Shown here: in pieces, positions 8,089-16,499 of the stretch
Numbering within the stretch: the stretch's first letter is position 1
How the letters are laid out: every line of letters starts with the position of its first letter
From: Mycobacteriaceae bacterium
Lineage (GTDB): Bacteria > Actinomycetota > Actinomycetes > Mycobacteriales > Mycobacteriaceae
Assembly: GCA_019749805.1 (NCBI GenBank)
Contig: JAIEPH010000066.1
Coordinates: forward strand, 1-64,000
Direction: 5' to 3'
Length of the DNA: 64,000 nucleotides
The notes under the pieces: generated by a model
The model's input: only the letters and a program-made list of their open reading frames with translations
Told to the model about the DNA's origin: nothing
The model's database searches: none
Translations under genes and position numbers: made by a program

Positions 8089-9190
8089 CGGACACCACCA
8101 CATCCCCTCCAGCCGTCGTCGGCAAGCTCTCCACGCTGGATCGGTTCCTGCCGTTGTGGATCGGTGCGGCGATGGTCGCCGGGCTGCTGCTGGGCCGCTG
8201 GATCCCCGGACTGAACACCGCGCTGGAAAGCGTTCAGCTGGACGGTATTTCACTGCCCATCGCCCTGGGCCTTTGATCATGATGTACCCGGTGCTGGCCA
8301 AGGTGCGCTACGACCGGCTTGACACCGTCACCGGCGACCGCAAACTGCTGCTCTCCTCGCTACTGTTGAACTGGGTGCTCGGACCGGCCTTGATGTTCGC
8401 CCTCGCGTGGCTGATGCTGCCCGATCTGCCCGAATACCGCACCGGGCTGATCATCGTCGGCCTGGCCCGCTGCATCGCCATGGTGATCATCTGGAACGAC
8501 CTGGCCTGCGGCGACCGCGAAGCCGCCGCAGTGCTGGTGGCACTCAATTCGATCTTCCAGGTCATCATGTTCGCGGTGCTGGGCTGGTTCTACCTGTCGG
8601 TGCTGCCCGGCTGGCTAGGCCTGGAACAGACCAGCATCGATACCTCGCCATGGCAGATCGCGAAATCCGTGCTCATCTTCCTCGGTATCCCACTGCTGGC
8701 CGGCTATCTCTCCCGCCGGATCGGCGAGAAAACCAAGGGCCGCATCTGGTACGAGACACGGTTCCTGCCGCGGATCGGGCCGTGGGCGCTCTACGGGCTG
8801 TTGTTCACCATCGTGATTCTGTTTGCGCTGCAAGGCGATCAGATCACCCACCAGCCCTGGGACGTGGCCCGCATTGCACTGCCCCTGTTGGCGTACTTCG
8901 CGATCATGTGGGGCGGGGGCTACCTGCTCGGCGTGCTGTTGGATCTCGGTTATGAGCGCACCACCACCCTGGCGTTCACCGCGGCGGGCAACAACTTCGA
9001 ACTGGCAATCGCGGTCGCGATCGCCACCTACGGCGCCACCTCCGGACAAGCGCTTGCCGGGGTCGTCGGCCCGCTGATCGAAGTGCCGGTCCTGGTCGGA
9101 TTGGTCTATGTCTCGCTGGCGTTGCGCAACCGGTTCCGCCACCACACCTCTCAACACCTGCCCGCCGATTCGACGACGAGAACGGAATGA
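8085..9190 (+). pseudogene. acr3: ACR3-type arsenite efflux pump, frameshifted after about 63 codons
   Basis: The first part (8085-8276) encodes the start and first membrane segment of an ACR3 carrier and stops at TGA 8274-8276. The rest continues in the -1 frame from about 8277 to 9190 with all remaining membrane segments. It includes the ARC motif with the conserved functional cysteine (GLARCIAMVIIWNDLACGD). Adding one base in CCTTTG (8270-8275) would restore a normal pump of about 368 residues. An internal ATG at 8279 could start a shortened protein, but no ribosome site is seen. Either this is a true loss, a recoding site without a canonical slippery heptamer, or a sequencing error. Confidence 0.82.
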
Positions 9191-9196
9191 TCGACG

Positions 9197-9865
9197 ATGA
9201 CTGACAGCCCCGTCACCCACCCGCTGCGCCACGACCTGTCGATCGACCAACAGCTGGCCCTGAAAACCGCGGCGACTCGGTTGCACGGTGAGTTCGATGG
9301 CACGTTCGGCACCGAAACGATCGAACGGTTCCTGCACTCGTCCTACGACCAGTTCGCCGGCCGGGCCACCGTTCCCAACTTCCTGCCGCTGTTGGCCGAA
9401 CGGTTCGCCCGCCAACGCCTGCACGCCCTGGCCCGCGTGGAGGGCAAGATCAGCGACGGCAAACCGACCGTGCTGTTCCTGTGCACCCACAACGCCGGCC
9501 GCTCCCAGATGGCGCTCGGGTTCTTCACCCATCTGGCCGGCGACCGCGCTGTGGCCTGGTCCGGGGGTTCTGAACCCGGCAACGAGATCAACCCGGCCGC
9601 GATCGCCGCCATGGCCGAGGTCGGTATCGACATCACCGGTGAATACCCTAAGCCTTGGACCGACGAAATCGTGGCAGCCGCCGATGTCGTCATCACCATG
9701 GGCTGCGGCGACGCATGTCCCATCTTCCCCGGCAAGCGCTACGAGAACTGGGAGCTGCCCGATCCGGCCGGCCAGGGCCTCGACGCCGTGCGCCCGATTC
9801 GCGACGACATCGAAGAACGCGTCCACCGTTTGTTGGCCGACCTGAACGTGCCCGTCACCCGGTAG
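9197..9865 (+). CDS. arsC: Arsenate reductase, LMW-phosphatase type with helical N-terminal extension
   Basis: A 222-residue protein. Residues 1-90 form a helical domain common in actinobacterial arsenate reductases. Residues 91-222 are the low-molecular-weight phosphatase fold with the P-loop CTHNAGRS (Cys96, Arg102) and a C-terminal acid segment (ELPDPAG). It reduces As(V) to As(III), in mycobacteria probably with mycothiol/mycoredoxin. It starts 6 bases after the pump gene and belongs to the arsR-acr3-arsC operon. Confidence 0.9.
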   Translation: MTDSPVTHPLRHDLSIDQQLALKTAATRLHGEFDGTFGTETIERFLHSSYDQFAGRATVPNFLPLLAERFARQRLHALARVEGKISDGKPTVLFLCTHNAGRSQMALGFFTHLAGDRAVAWSGGSEPGNEINPAAIAAMAEVGIDITGEYPKPWTDEIVAAADVVITMGCGDACPIFPGKRYENWELPDPAGQGLDAVRPIRDDIEERVHRLLADLNVPVTR

Positions 9866-9894
9866 CCGCGAAACCTTAAGGGAACACACCGAAT

Positions 9895-10362
9895 ATGGCT
9901 GACACATCAGTGTTGTTCGTCTGCGTGAGTAATGCCGGGAAATCGGTGATGGCCGCCGGGCTGATGCGCCAACTCGCCGGACCGAACATCCACGTCAGCT
10001 CGGCGGGCACCCACGCCAAGACCACCGTCAACGACCTCTCGGTGCAAGTCCTGGCAGAAGTCGGCGTCGACATCAGCGGCCATCAGCCCACCCAACTCAC
10101 CGAGCAGATGCTCGCCGAGGCCGACCTGGTCGTCATCGTCGGCGGCCAAGCCCACCTCCAAGACCCTCCTGGCGTCACCATCCAGCGGTGGGACACCGAC
10201 GAACCGTCCCTGCGCGGGATCGACGGCATCGAGCGCATGCGAATCATCCGCGACGACATCACGTCGCGTGTCCAGGTTCTGGCCGCCGACCTTTCCACCG
10301 CGATCGCACCACCCACCGACCAGTCATTCCGATCCAACGCGCGGGGTATTGAGCGAAGCTAG
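9895..10362 (+). CDS. LMW-phosphatase-like ArsC paralogue with CX5K P-loop
   Basis: A 155-residue protein with the same fold as ArsC but a P-loop CVSNAGKS (Cys10, Lys16), where the usual arginine is lysine. This variant is widespread in actinobacterial ars loci as far as I recall. Whether it is an arsenate reductase, a phosphatase or a mycothiol-linked enzyme is not settled by sequence. It lies 29 bases after arsC. The C-terminal 25 residues are poorly conserved in appearance. Confidence 0.75.
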   Translation: MADTSVLFVCVSNAGKSVMAAGLMRQLAGPNIHVSSAGTHAKTTVNDLSVQVLAEVGVDISGHQPTQLTEQMLAEADLVVIVGGQAHLQDPPGVTIQRWDTDEPSLRGIDGIERMRIIRDDITSRVQVLAADLSTAIAPPTDQSFRSNARGIERS

Positions 10363-10366
10363 CTGT

Positions 10367-10630
10367 ATGCGTGTGGAACTGCTCACGAGCCCGGGGTGTC
10401 CGAATGCGGCGGCGGCTCGGCGCTTGCTCGCCGAGTGTCTATCTGAGGTGGGTATCGCTGATGATGTGGTGGTTGAAAGGGTCGGTGGATATCCATCGCC
10501 GACCGTGCTCGTTGATGGTGTGGATGTCATGAAGCCGGGCACCGAGCTGGCAGCTGATGCGTGCCGATTGGACCTTCCGACCAGGGATCGCGTGCTCGCG
10601 GCGCTTATAAGTTCGACACCGTTGACCTGA
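10367..10630 (+). CDS. Small thioredoxin-fold protein
   Basis: An 87-residue protein starting 4 bases after the previous stop. The N terminus (LLTSPGCPNA, Cys11) resembles a thioredoxin-fold active site with only the first cysteine kept. The motif PSPTVLVDGVDV is the family's cis-Pro region. Similar small proteins occur beside mercury and arsenic genes. It may act in thiol exchange or metal binding. Confidence 0.65.
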   Translation: MRVELLTSPGCPNAAAARRLLAECLSEVGIADDVVVERVGGYPSPTVLVDGVDVMKPGTELAADACRLDLPTRDRVLAALISSTPLT

Positions 10631-10702
10631 TCGACCCGGGTTCTTACCCCGTTGCTGGGCCGACGCCTCCTGCCTGTGACGTAATCCTGTTGCGCCCCGA
10701 GT

Positions 10703-12682
10703 TCAACTGGCTGCCGTGGTTTTCTGGTTGCCGGTGTGGGCCAGCCGGCCGGAGTCGGTTCCGGTTTCGATGATGGCGCCCCGGAGGGGTTTGGTGCGTC
10801 CGGCGCGGACCCCGTTGGCGATGACGACGATTTCGGCGAGTTCGTGCACGGCGACCACGGCGGCCAACCCCAGCACACCGGTGAGGGCGAGCGGAATGAG
10901 TGCCGTGATCAATCCCAGTGAGAGGCCGACGTTTTGCAGCATGACGCGCCGGGCGCGCCGCGCGTGGGCGAAGGCTTGGGTGAGGTGGCGCAGGTCTTCA
11001 CCCATCAGGGCGACGTCGGCGGTTTCGATGGCCACGTCAGTGCCCATCGCGCCCATCGCGATACCGAGGTCGGCGGTGGCCAGGGCGGGGGCGTCGTTGA
11101 CCCCGTCGCCGACCATGGCCGTCGAGGAGTGTTGGCGCAGTTGACTGATCAGCGCGGCCTTGTCTTCGGGCCGCAGATCAGCATGCACGATGTCGATCCC
11201 CACCTGCTTCGCCAGGGCGGTCGCGGTCGCTTGGTTGTCGCCGGTGAGCATGGCGACCTGATAGCCGCCGCGGCGCAGGTGTTCGACGACCTGGGCGGCT
11301 TCCGGCCGTAGTTCGTCACGCACCGCGACCGCCCCAATCACCTGACCGTTGTCTTCGACCAGCACCGCGGTCGCCCCAGCCGCCTGCATCGCCGCGACCT
11401 GGTCGGCCAGCGGCCCGGGATCCAGCCAACCCGGCCGACCCAACCGCAACAGGCGGCCGTCACGATACCCGGTCAGCCCGGCCCCGGTGACCGCCTCCAC
11501 CTCCTCAGCCGGGCGCACCAGACCGTCAGCGGCGGCGAGAATCGCTGCGGCCAGGGGGTGTTCGCTGCGGGCCTCCAACGCCGAGGCCACATCCAAGACT
11601 TGGCCCCGGGTGGCACCGTTGGTGGTGGCGACGTCAATCACGGAGGGCTTGTTGGCGGTCAAGGTGCCGGTCTTGTCCAGGGCAATCGTGCGGACGGCGC
11701 CGAGGGCTTCCAGCGCTGCCCCGCCCTTGACCAGGACGCCGAGCTTGCTGGCCGCGCCGATCGCGGCGACCACGGTGACCGGCACCGAAATCGCCAGCGC
11801 GCACGGTGAGGCAGCCACCAACACGACCAGGGCCCGTTCGATCCACACCAACGGATCGCCCAACACGCTGCCGATGGCCGCGATGAGGACCGCTGCGATC
11901 ATGATCCCCGGGACCAGGGGTTTGGCGATGCGGTCGGCCAGGCGCTGGGCTTCGCCCTTGCGGGACTGTTCGGCCTCCACGATGGCCACAATGCGGGCCA
12001 GCGAGTTGTCAGCAGCGGTGGAGGTCACCTCGATTTCGAGCACGCCGGTGCCGTTGATCGACCCGGCGAACACCTCATCCCCGGGCCCGGCCTCCATGGG
12101 CACGGATTCGCCGGTGATCGCCGAGACATCCAGTGCGGTGCGCCCTGAGGTGATGGTGCCGTCGGTGGCCAGGCGTTCTCCGGGGCGGACGAGCATCCGG
12201 TCACCCACCCGCAATTCGCTTGGCGGGATGGTGGTTTCGGTGCCGCCGCGGATCACGGTGGCTTCATCGGGCACCAGCGACAACAGGGCGCGCAGGCCGC
12301 GACGGGTGCGGGCCAGTGAGTATTCTTCGAGGCCTTCGCTGATGGAGAACAGGAACGCCAGCATGGCGGCCTCGCCGACCTCGCCGAGGAGCACCGCGCC
12401 GACCGCGGCGATCGTCATCAGCGTGCCGACCCCGATCTGGCCTTTCGCCAGCCGGCGCAATGTGGACGGGACAAACGTCCACGCCCCGATCGCCAACGCC
12501 AGCGCATACAACCCGATTTCGACCGCATGGGGGCCGCCGGACCAGCCGACCACATAGCCGGCCAGCAGCACCACCCCGGCCACCGCGGCGGCGCGTAGTT
12601 CGGTGACCTCCCAGAGCCGTTCGGGTTCGTGCTCGTCCTCGCCGGGGCGGTCGTCGCTGCCGCAGCCGCACGCCTCGCTCAT
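10703..12682 (-). CDS. ctpG: CtpG-type heavy-metal P-type ATPase
   Basis: A 659-residue transporter with phosphorylation motif DKTGT, actuator TGES, hinge GDGVND and the membrane metal motif Ser-Pro-Cys (AASPCALAIS). From the N terminus near Glu-Arg-Leu-Trp it closely follows my recollection of M. tuberculosis CtpG (Rv1992c). It lacks CtpG's N-terminal metal-binding domain, keeping only a short Cys-rich start (EACGCGSDDR). The likely role is cadmium, lead or zinc efflux. It overlaps its repressor gene by 4 bases. Confidence 0.9.
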   Translation of the reverse strand: MSEACGCGSDDRPGEDEHEPERLWEVTELRAAAVAGVVLLAGYVVGWSGGPHAVEIGLYALALAIGAWTFVPSTLRRLAKGQIGVGTLMTIAAVGAVLLGEVGEAAMLAFLFSISEGLEEYSLARTRRGLRALLSLVPDEATVIRGGTETTIPPSELRVGDRMLVRPGERLATDGTITSGRTALDVSAITGESVPMEAGPGDEVFAGSINGTGVLEIEVTSTAADNSLARIVAIVEAEQSRKGEAQRLADRIAKPLVPGIMIAAVLIAAIGSVLGDPLVWIERALVVLVAASPCALAISVPVTVVAAIGAASKLGVLVKGGAALEALGAVRTIALDKTGTLTANKPSVIDVATTNGATRGQVLDVASALEARSEHPLAAAILAAADGLVRPAEEVEAVTGAGLTGYRDGRLLRLGRPGWLDPGPLADQVAAMQAAGATAVLVEDNGQVIGAVAVRDELRPEAAQVVEHLRRGGYQVAMLTGDNQATATALAKQVGIDIVHADLRPEDKAALISQLRQHSSTAMVGDGVNDAPALATADLGIAMGAMGTDVAIETADVALMGEDLRHLTQAFAHARRARRVMLQNVGLSLGLITALIPLALTGVLGLAAVVAVHELAEIVVIANGVRAGRTKPLRGAIIETGTDSGRLAHTGNQKTTAAS

Positions 12683-13053
12683 CGCGCAACCTTCCGCTCA
12701 GTCGGGTGGCCGTAGTTGGGGCACAACGCGACCGCGTTGCCGGTGGCCTCCAAGACCGCCTCGGCGGCACGCAACATGTCCAGCAGTTCGGGGCGGGCCA
12801 GCCGGTAGATCGAGGCGCGGCCCTGCGGCCGGAAATCCACCAGTCCGCAGTCGCGCAGGCAGGCCAGATGCGCCGACACCGTCGACTGCGCCAACCCCAA
12901 CTCGCCGGTCAGATCCACCACCCGGGCCTCACCGCCAGCCAGCCGGCGCAGGATCGCCAACCGGGTTGCATCCGAGAGGCTGTGAAACAACGCCGTCGCC
13001 GCATCCACATTCCCGCACACCGCGGGATCGGCCGAACCACTTTTCATCGCCAC
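12679..13053 (-). CDS. CmtR-like ArsR-family Cd/Pb sensor
   Basis: A 124-residue winged-helix repressor. The recognition region TVSAHLACLRDCGLV contains two cysteines four apart, matching the Cys57/Cys61 pair of mycobacterial CmtR. A C-terminal cysteine (ALCPNYG) would be the third ligand. That predicts a Cd(II)/Pb(II) site. Start is GTG 13053 or ATG 13047. It is co-transcribed with ctpG (ATGA overlap), as cmtR and ctpG are associated in M. tuberculosis. Confidence 0.85.
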   Translation of the reverse strand: MAMKSGSADPAVCGNVDAATALFHSLSDATRLAILRRLAGGEARVVDLTGELGLAQSTVSAHLACLRDCGLVDFRPQGRASIYRLARPELLDMLRAAEAVLEATGNAVALCPNYGHPTERKVAR

Positions 13054-13060
13054 ATGACGA

Positions 13061-13081
13061 TGATAGCGTCCAACACTATTG
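13061..13081. promoter_or_regulatory. Candidate CmtR-type operator
   Basis: TGATAGCGT and ACACTATTG (13061-13069, 13073-13081) form an imperfect inverted repeat (7 of 9 positions) around CCA. It lies 8 bases upstream of the repressor start and within the divergent gap to the operon at 13164, so it may govern both directions. Confidence 0.5.
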
Positions 13082-13163
13082 ATCGGTCAACCCCGCCAAC
13101 ATCGATACAAACCGATGGGTCAGCGGGCGGGGCGGGGACGGGCCGGGCGGGAAGGAGCAGGCG

Positions 13164-13802
13164 ATGGCGGTGACTGCGCTGGGCCTGTTCGTGGTGTTGA
13201 TGCTGGTGATCGGGGCGTGGCGGCGCCGCCTGCAACTGGCCCGCACCGGCGACAGCGGTAACCGGCGCGGCTGGCGGCCCGACGGCACCCTGGAATGGTG
13301 GGCGCTCGCACTCGCCGACCTGGGTTATCTGCTGGTCGGCGTCGTCGCCCCGGCGGCGGCCCTGGCCGGGCTCGCCCCACTGCGTTTCGCCGACCATCTG
13401 CTGGTTCAAGCGGTCGGGATCGCGGTCGCGGTGGCCGGTATCGGGCTGACCCTGCATGCCCAGCTGGGGTTGGGGGCGTCGTGGCGGATCGGGGTCGATG
13501 AGTCTGAACGCACCGCGCTGGTCACCGCCGGCCCGTTCGCCATCGTGCGTAACCCGATCTTCACCACGCTGCTGCTCACCCTGACCGGCCTGGTGCTGAT
13601 GGTGCCCAACCCGGTGGCGGTCGCCGGCCTGGTCATCGCGATCGCCGGCGTTCAGGCGCAGGTGCGTGGAGTCGAGGAGCCCTACCTGCGCCGCGTCCAC
13701 ACCGATGCCTACCGCGACTACACCGCCCGGGTGGGGCGCTTCCTGCCCTGGGTTGGCCGCACCAGAGATGAGGCCAATGATGCTGCCCGACACCACAACT
13801 GA
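13164..13802 (+). CDS. Isoprenylcysteine carboxyl methyltransferase-like membrane protein, copy 1
   Basis: A 212-residue polytopic membrane protein with four to five hydrophobic segments and the ICMT C-terminal signature. That signature is a Gly-Pro-Phe-x-x-Val-Arg-Asn-Pro turn, then EEPYLRRVHTDAYRDY close to the end. In bacteria such proteins are SAM-dependent membrane methyltransferases of unknown substrate. A good AGGAG site precedes the ATG. It is the first gene of a tight seven-gene run and has a paralogue at 15868-16479. Prenylated protein substrates are not expected in this host. Confidence 0.8.
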   Translation: MAVTALGLFVVLMLVIGAWRRRLQLARTGDSGNRRGWRPDGTLEWWALALADLGYLLVGVVAPAAALAGLAPLRFADHLLVQAVGIAVAVAGIGLTLHAQLGLGASWRIGVDESERTALVTAGPFAIVRNPIFTTLLLTLTGLVLMVPNPVAVAGLVIAIAGVQAQVRGVEEPYLRRVHTDAYRDYTARVGRFLPWVGRTRDEANDAARHHN

Positions 13803-14481
13803 CTTCGACACGGTCGAGGCGACGGTGGCGTTTGTCGACCTGGCCGGCTACAGCGTGCTCACCGAGATCTGCGGCGACCACGAGGCCGCCATGCTCGCGG
13901 CGCGGCTGGCCGAACTGGCACAGGCCGCGCTGCGCCCGGGGGTGAGGCTGGTGAAGACGATCGGCGATGCCGTCATGCTCGACGGCGACACCCCCGCCCA
14001 GATGCTGGTCACCCTCACTGACCTGGCAGAGCGGATCGCCGGCGAGGACGGATTTCTGGCTCTGCGCGCCGGGATCCATCACGGACCCGTCATCGCCCGC
14101 GGCGGGGACGTCTTCGGCCATACCGTCAACATCGCCGCCCGCATCACCGCGCTCGCCGGGGCCGGCCACGCCGTGCTCACCGACCCGATCGTAGATGCGG
14201 CCACCCGACAAGGCCTGCTCACTACGCCCATGGGCGCACCAGTGCTGCGCAACATCACCACCCCGATCCCGCTGCACACCCTGGCCCTGACCGAGGCCCG
14301 CTACCCGCGTGATCCGGTCTGCGGGATGCGGATCAACCCGGCGACCGCCCGGGCGCGACGCCGCTACCAGGAGCGGGATTGGTGGTTCTGCTCGACCGAC
14401 TGTGCCCACCAATTCACCACCACCCCAACCCGTTACACGCCGCCATCGGCGGTGGCCCCGAGCGGGGAGCCCGTGTCATGA
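13777..14481 (+). CDS. Class III nucleotidyl cyclase fused to a YHS metal-binding domain
   Basis: A 234-residue protein. Residues 10-165 form a cyclase homology domain with the canonical residues visible: metal Asp21 in FVDLAG, substrate Lys and second metal Asp in VKTIGDAVM, and transition-state Asn and Arg in VNIAARI. Residues 178-215 form a YHS domain (DPVCGM, then WFCSTDC), a Cys-containing module linked to copper or other heavy metals. ATG 13777 has GAGG just upstream and overlaps the preceding gene by 26 bases. A metal-gated cAMP or cGMP producer is an inference. Confidence 0.8.
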   Translation: MMLPDTTTDFDTVEATVAFVDLAGYSVLTEICGDHEAAMLAARLAELAQAALRPGVRLVKTIGDAVMLDGDTPAQMLVTLTDLAERIAGEDGFLALRAGIHHGPVIARGGDVFGHTVNIAARITALAGAGHAVLTDPIVDAATRQGLLTTPMGAPVLRNITTPIPLHTLALTEARYPRDPVCGMRINPATARARRRYQERDWWFCSTDCAHQFTTTPTRYTPPSAVAPSGEPVS

Positions 14482-15122
14482 CCCGCGCATCCAGCCGCAA
14501 CCGGCTCAAATTCGCCCTCGCCGGACCGCTGTTCGAAGCCGGCAACCGGTTCATCCCCGGCCGGCCGCATGACCGGTTGGCCCAGCTCGTCGCCGACCAC
14601 AAACCGAAACGAGTGCTCGAACTGTGCGGCGGCACCGGCTACGCCGCCCGCCTGCTCGCCCACAAATCCCCGACCACACGAGTGGATTCGCTCGACATCT
14701 CCCCGGAAATGCTGGCCGTCGGCCGCCGCCACCTCACCCGCGCCGGGATCGGTACCGTGGCGCTGCATGAAGGTGACGCCGCCGCACTGCCGTTCGACGA
14801 CGACACCTTCGACGTGGTGATGAGCGTATTCGGCTGGCACGAACTACCCACCGACATCCGTCACCGCGCCATCGACGAAACCATCCGCGTCCTACGTCCC
14901 GGCGGCCAGGTCATCGCCATCGACCTCGACCCACCACCCACCGCCCGCACCGTCTTCGAGGCCTACCTGCGGCTCACTGAACGACCCCACGCCCGCGACG
15001 TCCTGGGCACCGGCCTTGCTGACGCATTCACCGCGCACGGACTGACCGTCACCACCCATCTGCCCGCCCGTAGCTGGGCGGCCCCGTTCCAAATCATCCA
15101 CGCCCACGAAAGAGGTATCTGA
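14478..15122 (+). CDS. Class I SAM-dependent methyltransferase, copy 1
   Basis: A 214-residue methyltransferase with SAM motif LELCGGTGYAARLL, acidic loop DSLDIS and post-motif DDDTFDVVMSVFGWHEL. It overlaps the cyclase-YHS gene by 4 bases and abuts the next gene. No arsenic-methyltransferase cysteine triad is apparent, so it is not an obvious ArsM. The substrate is unknown; it may act with the neighbouring membrane methyltransferase. Confidence 0.78.
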   Translation: MTRASSRNRLKFALAGPLFEAGNRFIPGRPHDRLAQLVADHKPKRVLELCGGTGYAARLLAHKSPTTRVDSLDISPEMLAVGRRHLTRAGIGTVALHEGDAAALPFDDDTFDVVMSVFGWHELPTDIRHRAIDETIRVLRPGGQVIAIDLDPPPTARTVFEAYLRLTERPHARDVLGTGLADAFTAHGLTVTTHLPARSWAAPFQIIHAHERGI

Positions 15123-15785
15123 ATGGCGCGCACCAGCCGCATCCTGCTCACCGCGTTCGTCATCGCCGCCATGGCGATCGGTGTGCTGGTCTACCTATCG
15201 GTGCGCGACCGCGGCTCGACCACCCCAGCGCAACCCGACAGCAGCGAGGTGGGACAGGTGGTGCGCGAAAACAGCCACCGCCTCAACTCGGTGCCCGACA
15301 GCCAGGTGACGTTCGTGGAGTTTCTCGACTTCGAATGCGAGGGCTGCCGCGCGGTCTACCCCGAAATCGAAAAGGCGCGGGCCGAATACGGGGACCGGGT
15401 GAATTTCGTGATCCGCTACTTCCCGCTGCAAGCGCACGTCAACGCCGAGCGAGCCGCCCGGGCAGTAGAGGCCGCCGCCCAGCAAGGCCAACTGGAGGCG
15501 ATGTATCGCAAAATGTATGACACCCAGGCTCAGTGGGGTGAAAAGCAAACCCCCGCTGATGACGTATTCCGCGGATTCGCAACAGAACTCGGCCTGGACA
15601 TGGCCGCTTTCGACGCGGCCTACGCCGATCCCGCCACGTTGGAACGTATCCAGCTCGACGTCGCTGATGGCCGGGCCTTGGGTATTCAGGGCACCCCGAC
15701 GTTCTTCCTCAACGACACCCGCATCCAGCCACATAGCTACGAAGACCTCGCCCAAGCCTTCGACCAAGCACTCGCCGAGAACTAA
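15123..15785 (+). CDS. Membrane-anchored DsbA/thioredoxin-like oxidoreductase
   Basis: A 220-residue protein with an uncleaved N-terminal membrane anchor (about residues 8-28) and an extracytoplasmic DsbA-type thioredoxin domain. The active site is CEGC (FLDFECEGCRAVY), and the cis-proline loop reads GIQGTPTFF. It should form or rearrange disulfides outside the membrane. It begins directly after the previous stop, so it belongs to the same operon and may serve the Met-rich exported protein or an envelope metal sensor. Confidence 0.85.
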   Translation: MARTSRILLTAFVIAAMAIGVLVYLSVRDRGSTTPAQPDSSEVGQVVRENSHRLNSVPDSQVTFVEFLDFECEGCRAVYPEIEKARAEYGDRVNFVIRYFPLQAHVNAERAARAVEAAAQQGQLEAMYRKMYDTQAQWGEKQTPADDVFRGFATELGLDMAAFDAAYADPATLERIQLDVADGRALGIQGTPTFFLNDTRIQPHSYEDLAQAFDQALAEN

Positions 15786-15867
15786 CCGCGGCCTGCCACA
15801 TCAAACGGCTTTACCGCCCATCTCCACAAACGCACCGATCTCAATCCGGCCAGGAGGTTTCACCCCG

Positions 15868-16479
15868 ATGCCCGTCACCGCACTCATCCTCTACCTGGTC
15901 TTTGCCGTCTTAGGGTTCGGCTGGCGCAGTTGGACCCAATACCGTCACACCGGATCCACCGGATTCCGCGGCATCCACGGTCGGCCCGGGTCGCTGCAAT
16001 GGTTCGCCGGAGCCGGATTCATCGCCGCCATCCTCGCCGGGGCGGCCGCGCCCCTGCTGCAACTGCTCGACATCCTCACCCCGATGGCCGTGCTTGATGC
16101 GCCGTGGATCCAGAGCATCGGCATCGTGCTGGCTGTTGCCGGGATCGCCGCCACGCTCTACGCCCAACGCGACATGGGCTCATCGTGGCGCATCGGGGTG
16201 GACCCCAGCGAGACAACCACATTGGTACGCCACGGAGTATTCGGGTTGGTGCGCAACCCGATCTTTGCCGCCATGCTGATCTTCGCCGCCGGTATCACCT
16301 TGATGACGCCCAACCCGCTCGCGCTGGCCGCGTTGGTCGTGCTGTGGGTGACGATCGAACTGCATGTCCGGGTGGTCGAAGAGCCCTACCTCAATGCTGT
16401 TCACGGCCGGGCCTACCGGGACTACTGTGGGGCTGTCGGCCGGTTTGTTCCCCACATCGGACGCAGCCTGACCGTCTGA
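15868..16479 (+). CDS. Isoprenylcysteine carboxyl methyltransferase-like membrane protein, copy 2
   Basis: A 203-residue paralogue of the protein at 13164-13802. It shares the SSWRIGVDPSE segment, the VRNPIF turn and the VVEEPYLNAVHGRAYRDY ending. The start at 15868 is set by a strong AGGAGG at 15852-15857. Four hydrophobic segments are evident. With the following methyltransferase it repeats the membrane-methyltransferase plus SAM-methyltransferase pairing of the first half of the cluster. Confidence 0.8.
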   Translation: MPVTALILYLVFAVLGFGWRSWTQYRHTGSTGFRGIHGRPGSLQWFAGAGFIAAILAGAAAPLLQLLDILTPMAVLDAPWIQSIGIVLAVAGIAATLYAQRDMGSSWRIGVDPSETTTLVRHGVFGLVRNPIFAAMLIFAAGITLMTPNPLALAALVVLWVTIELHVRVVEEPYLNAVHGRAYRDYCGAVGRFVPHIGRSLTV

Positions 16480-16499
16480 CCGCCGACGCGAGGTGAACC

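Noticed and set aside
8268..8284. Programmed -1 frameshift in acr3
   Set aside because: No canonical X-XXY-YYZ slippery heptamer or clear downstream pseudoknot is visible; a lost base explains the pattern more simply.
8615..9907. Long minus-strand open frame opposite acr3 and arsC
   Set aside because: It has no domain signature and mirrors the codon structure of well-recognised genes on the plus strand. High GC makes such antisense frames common here.
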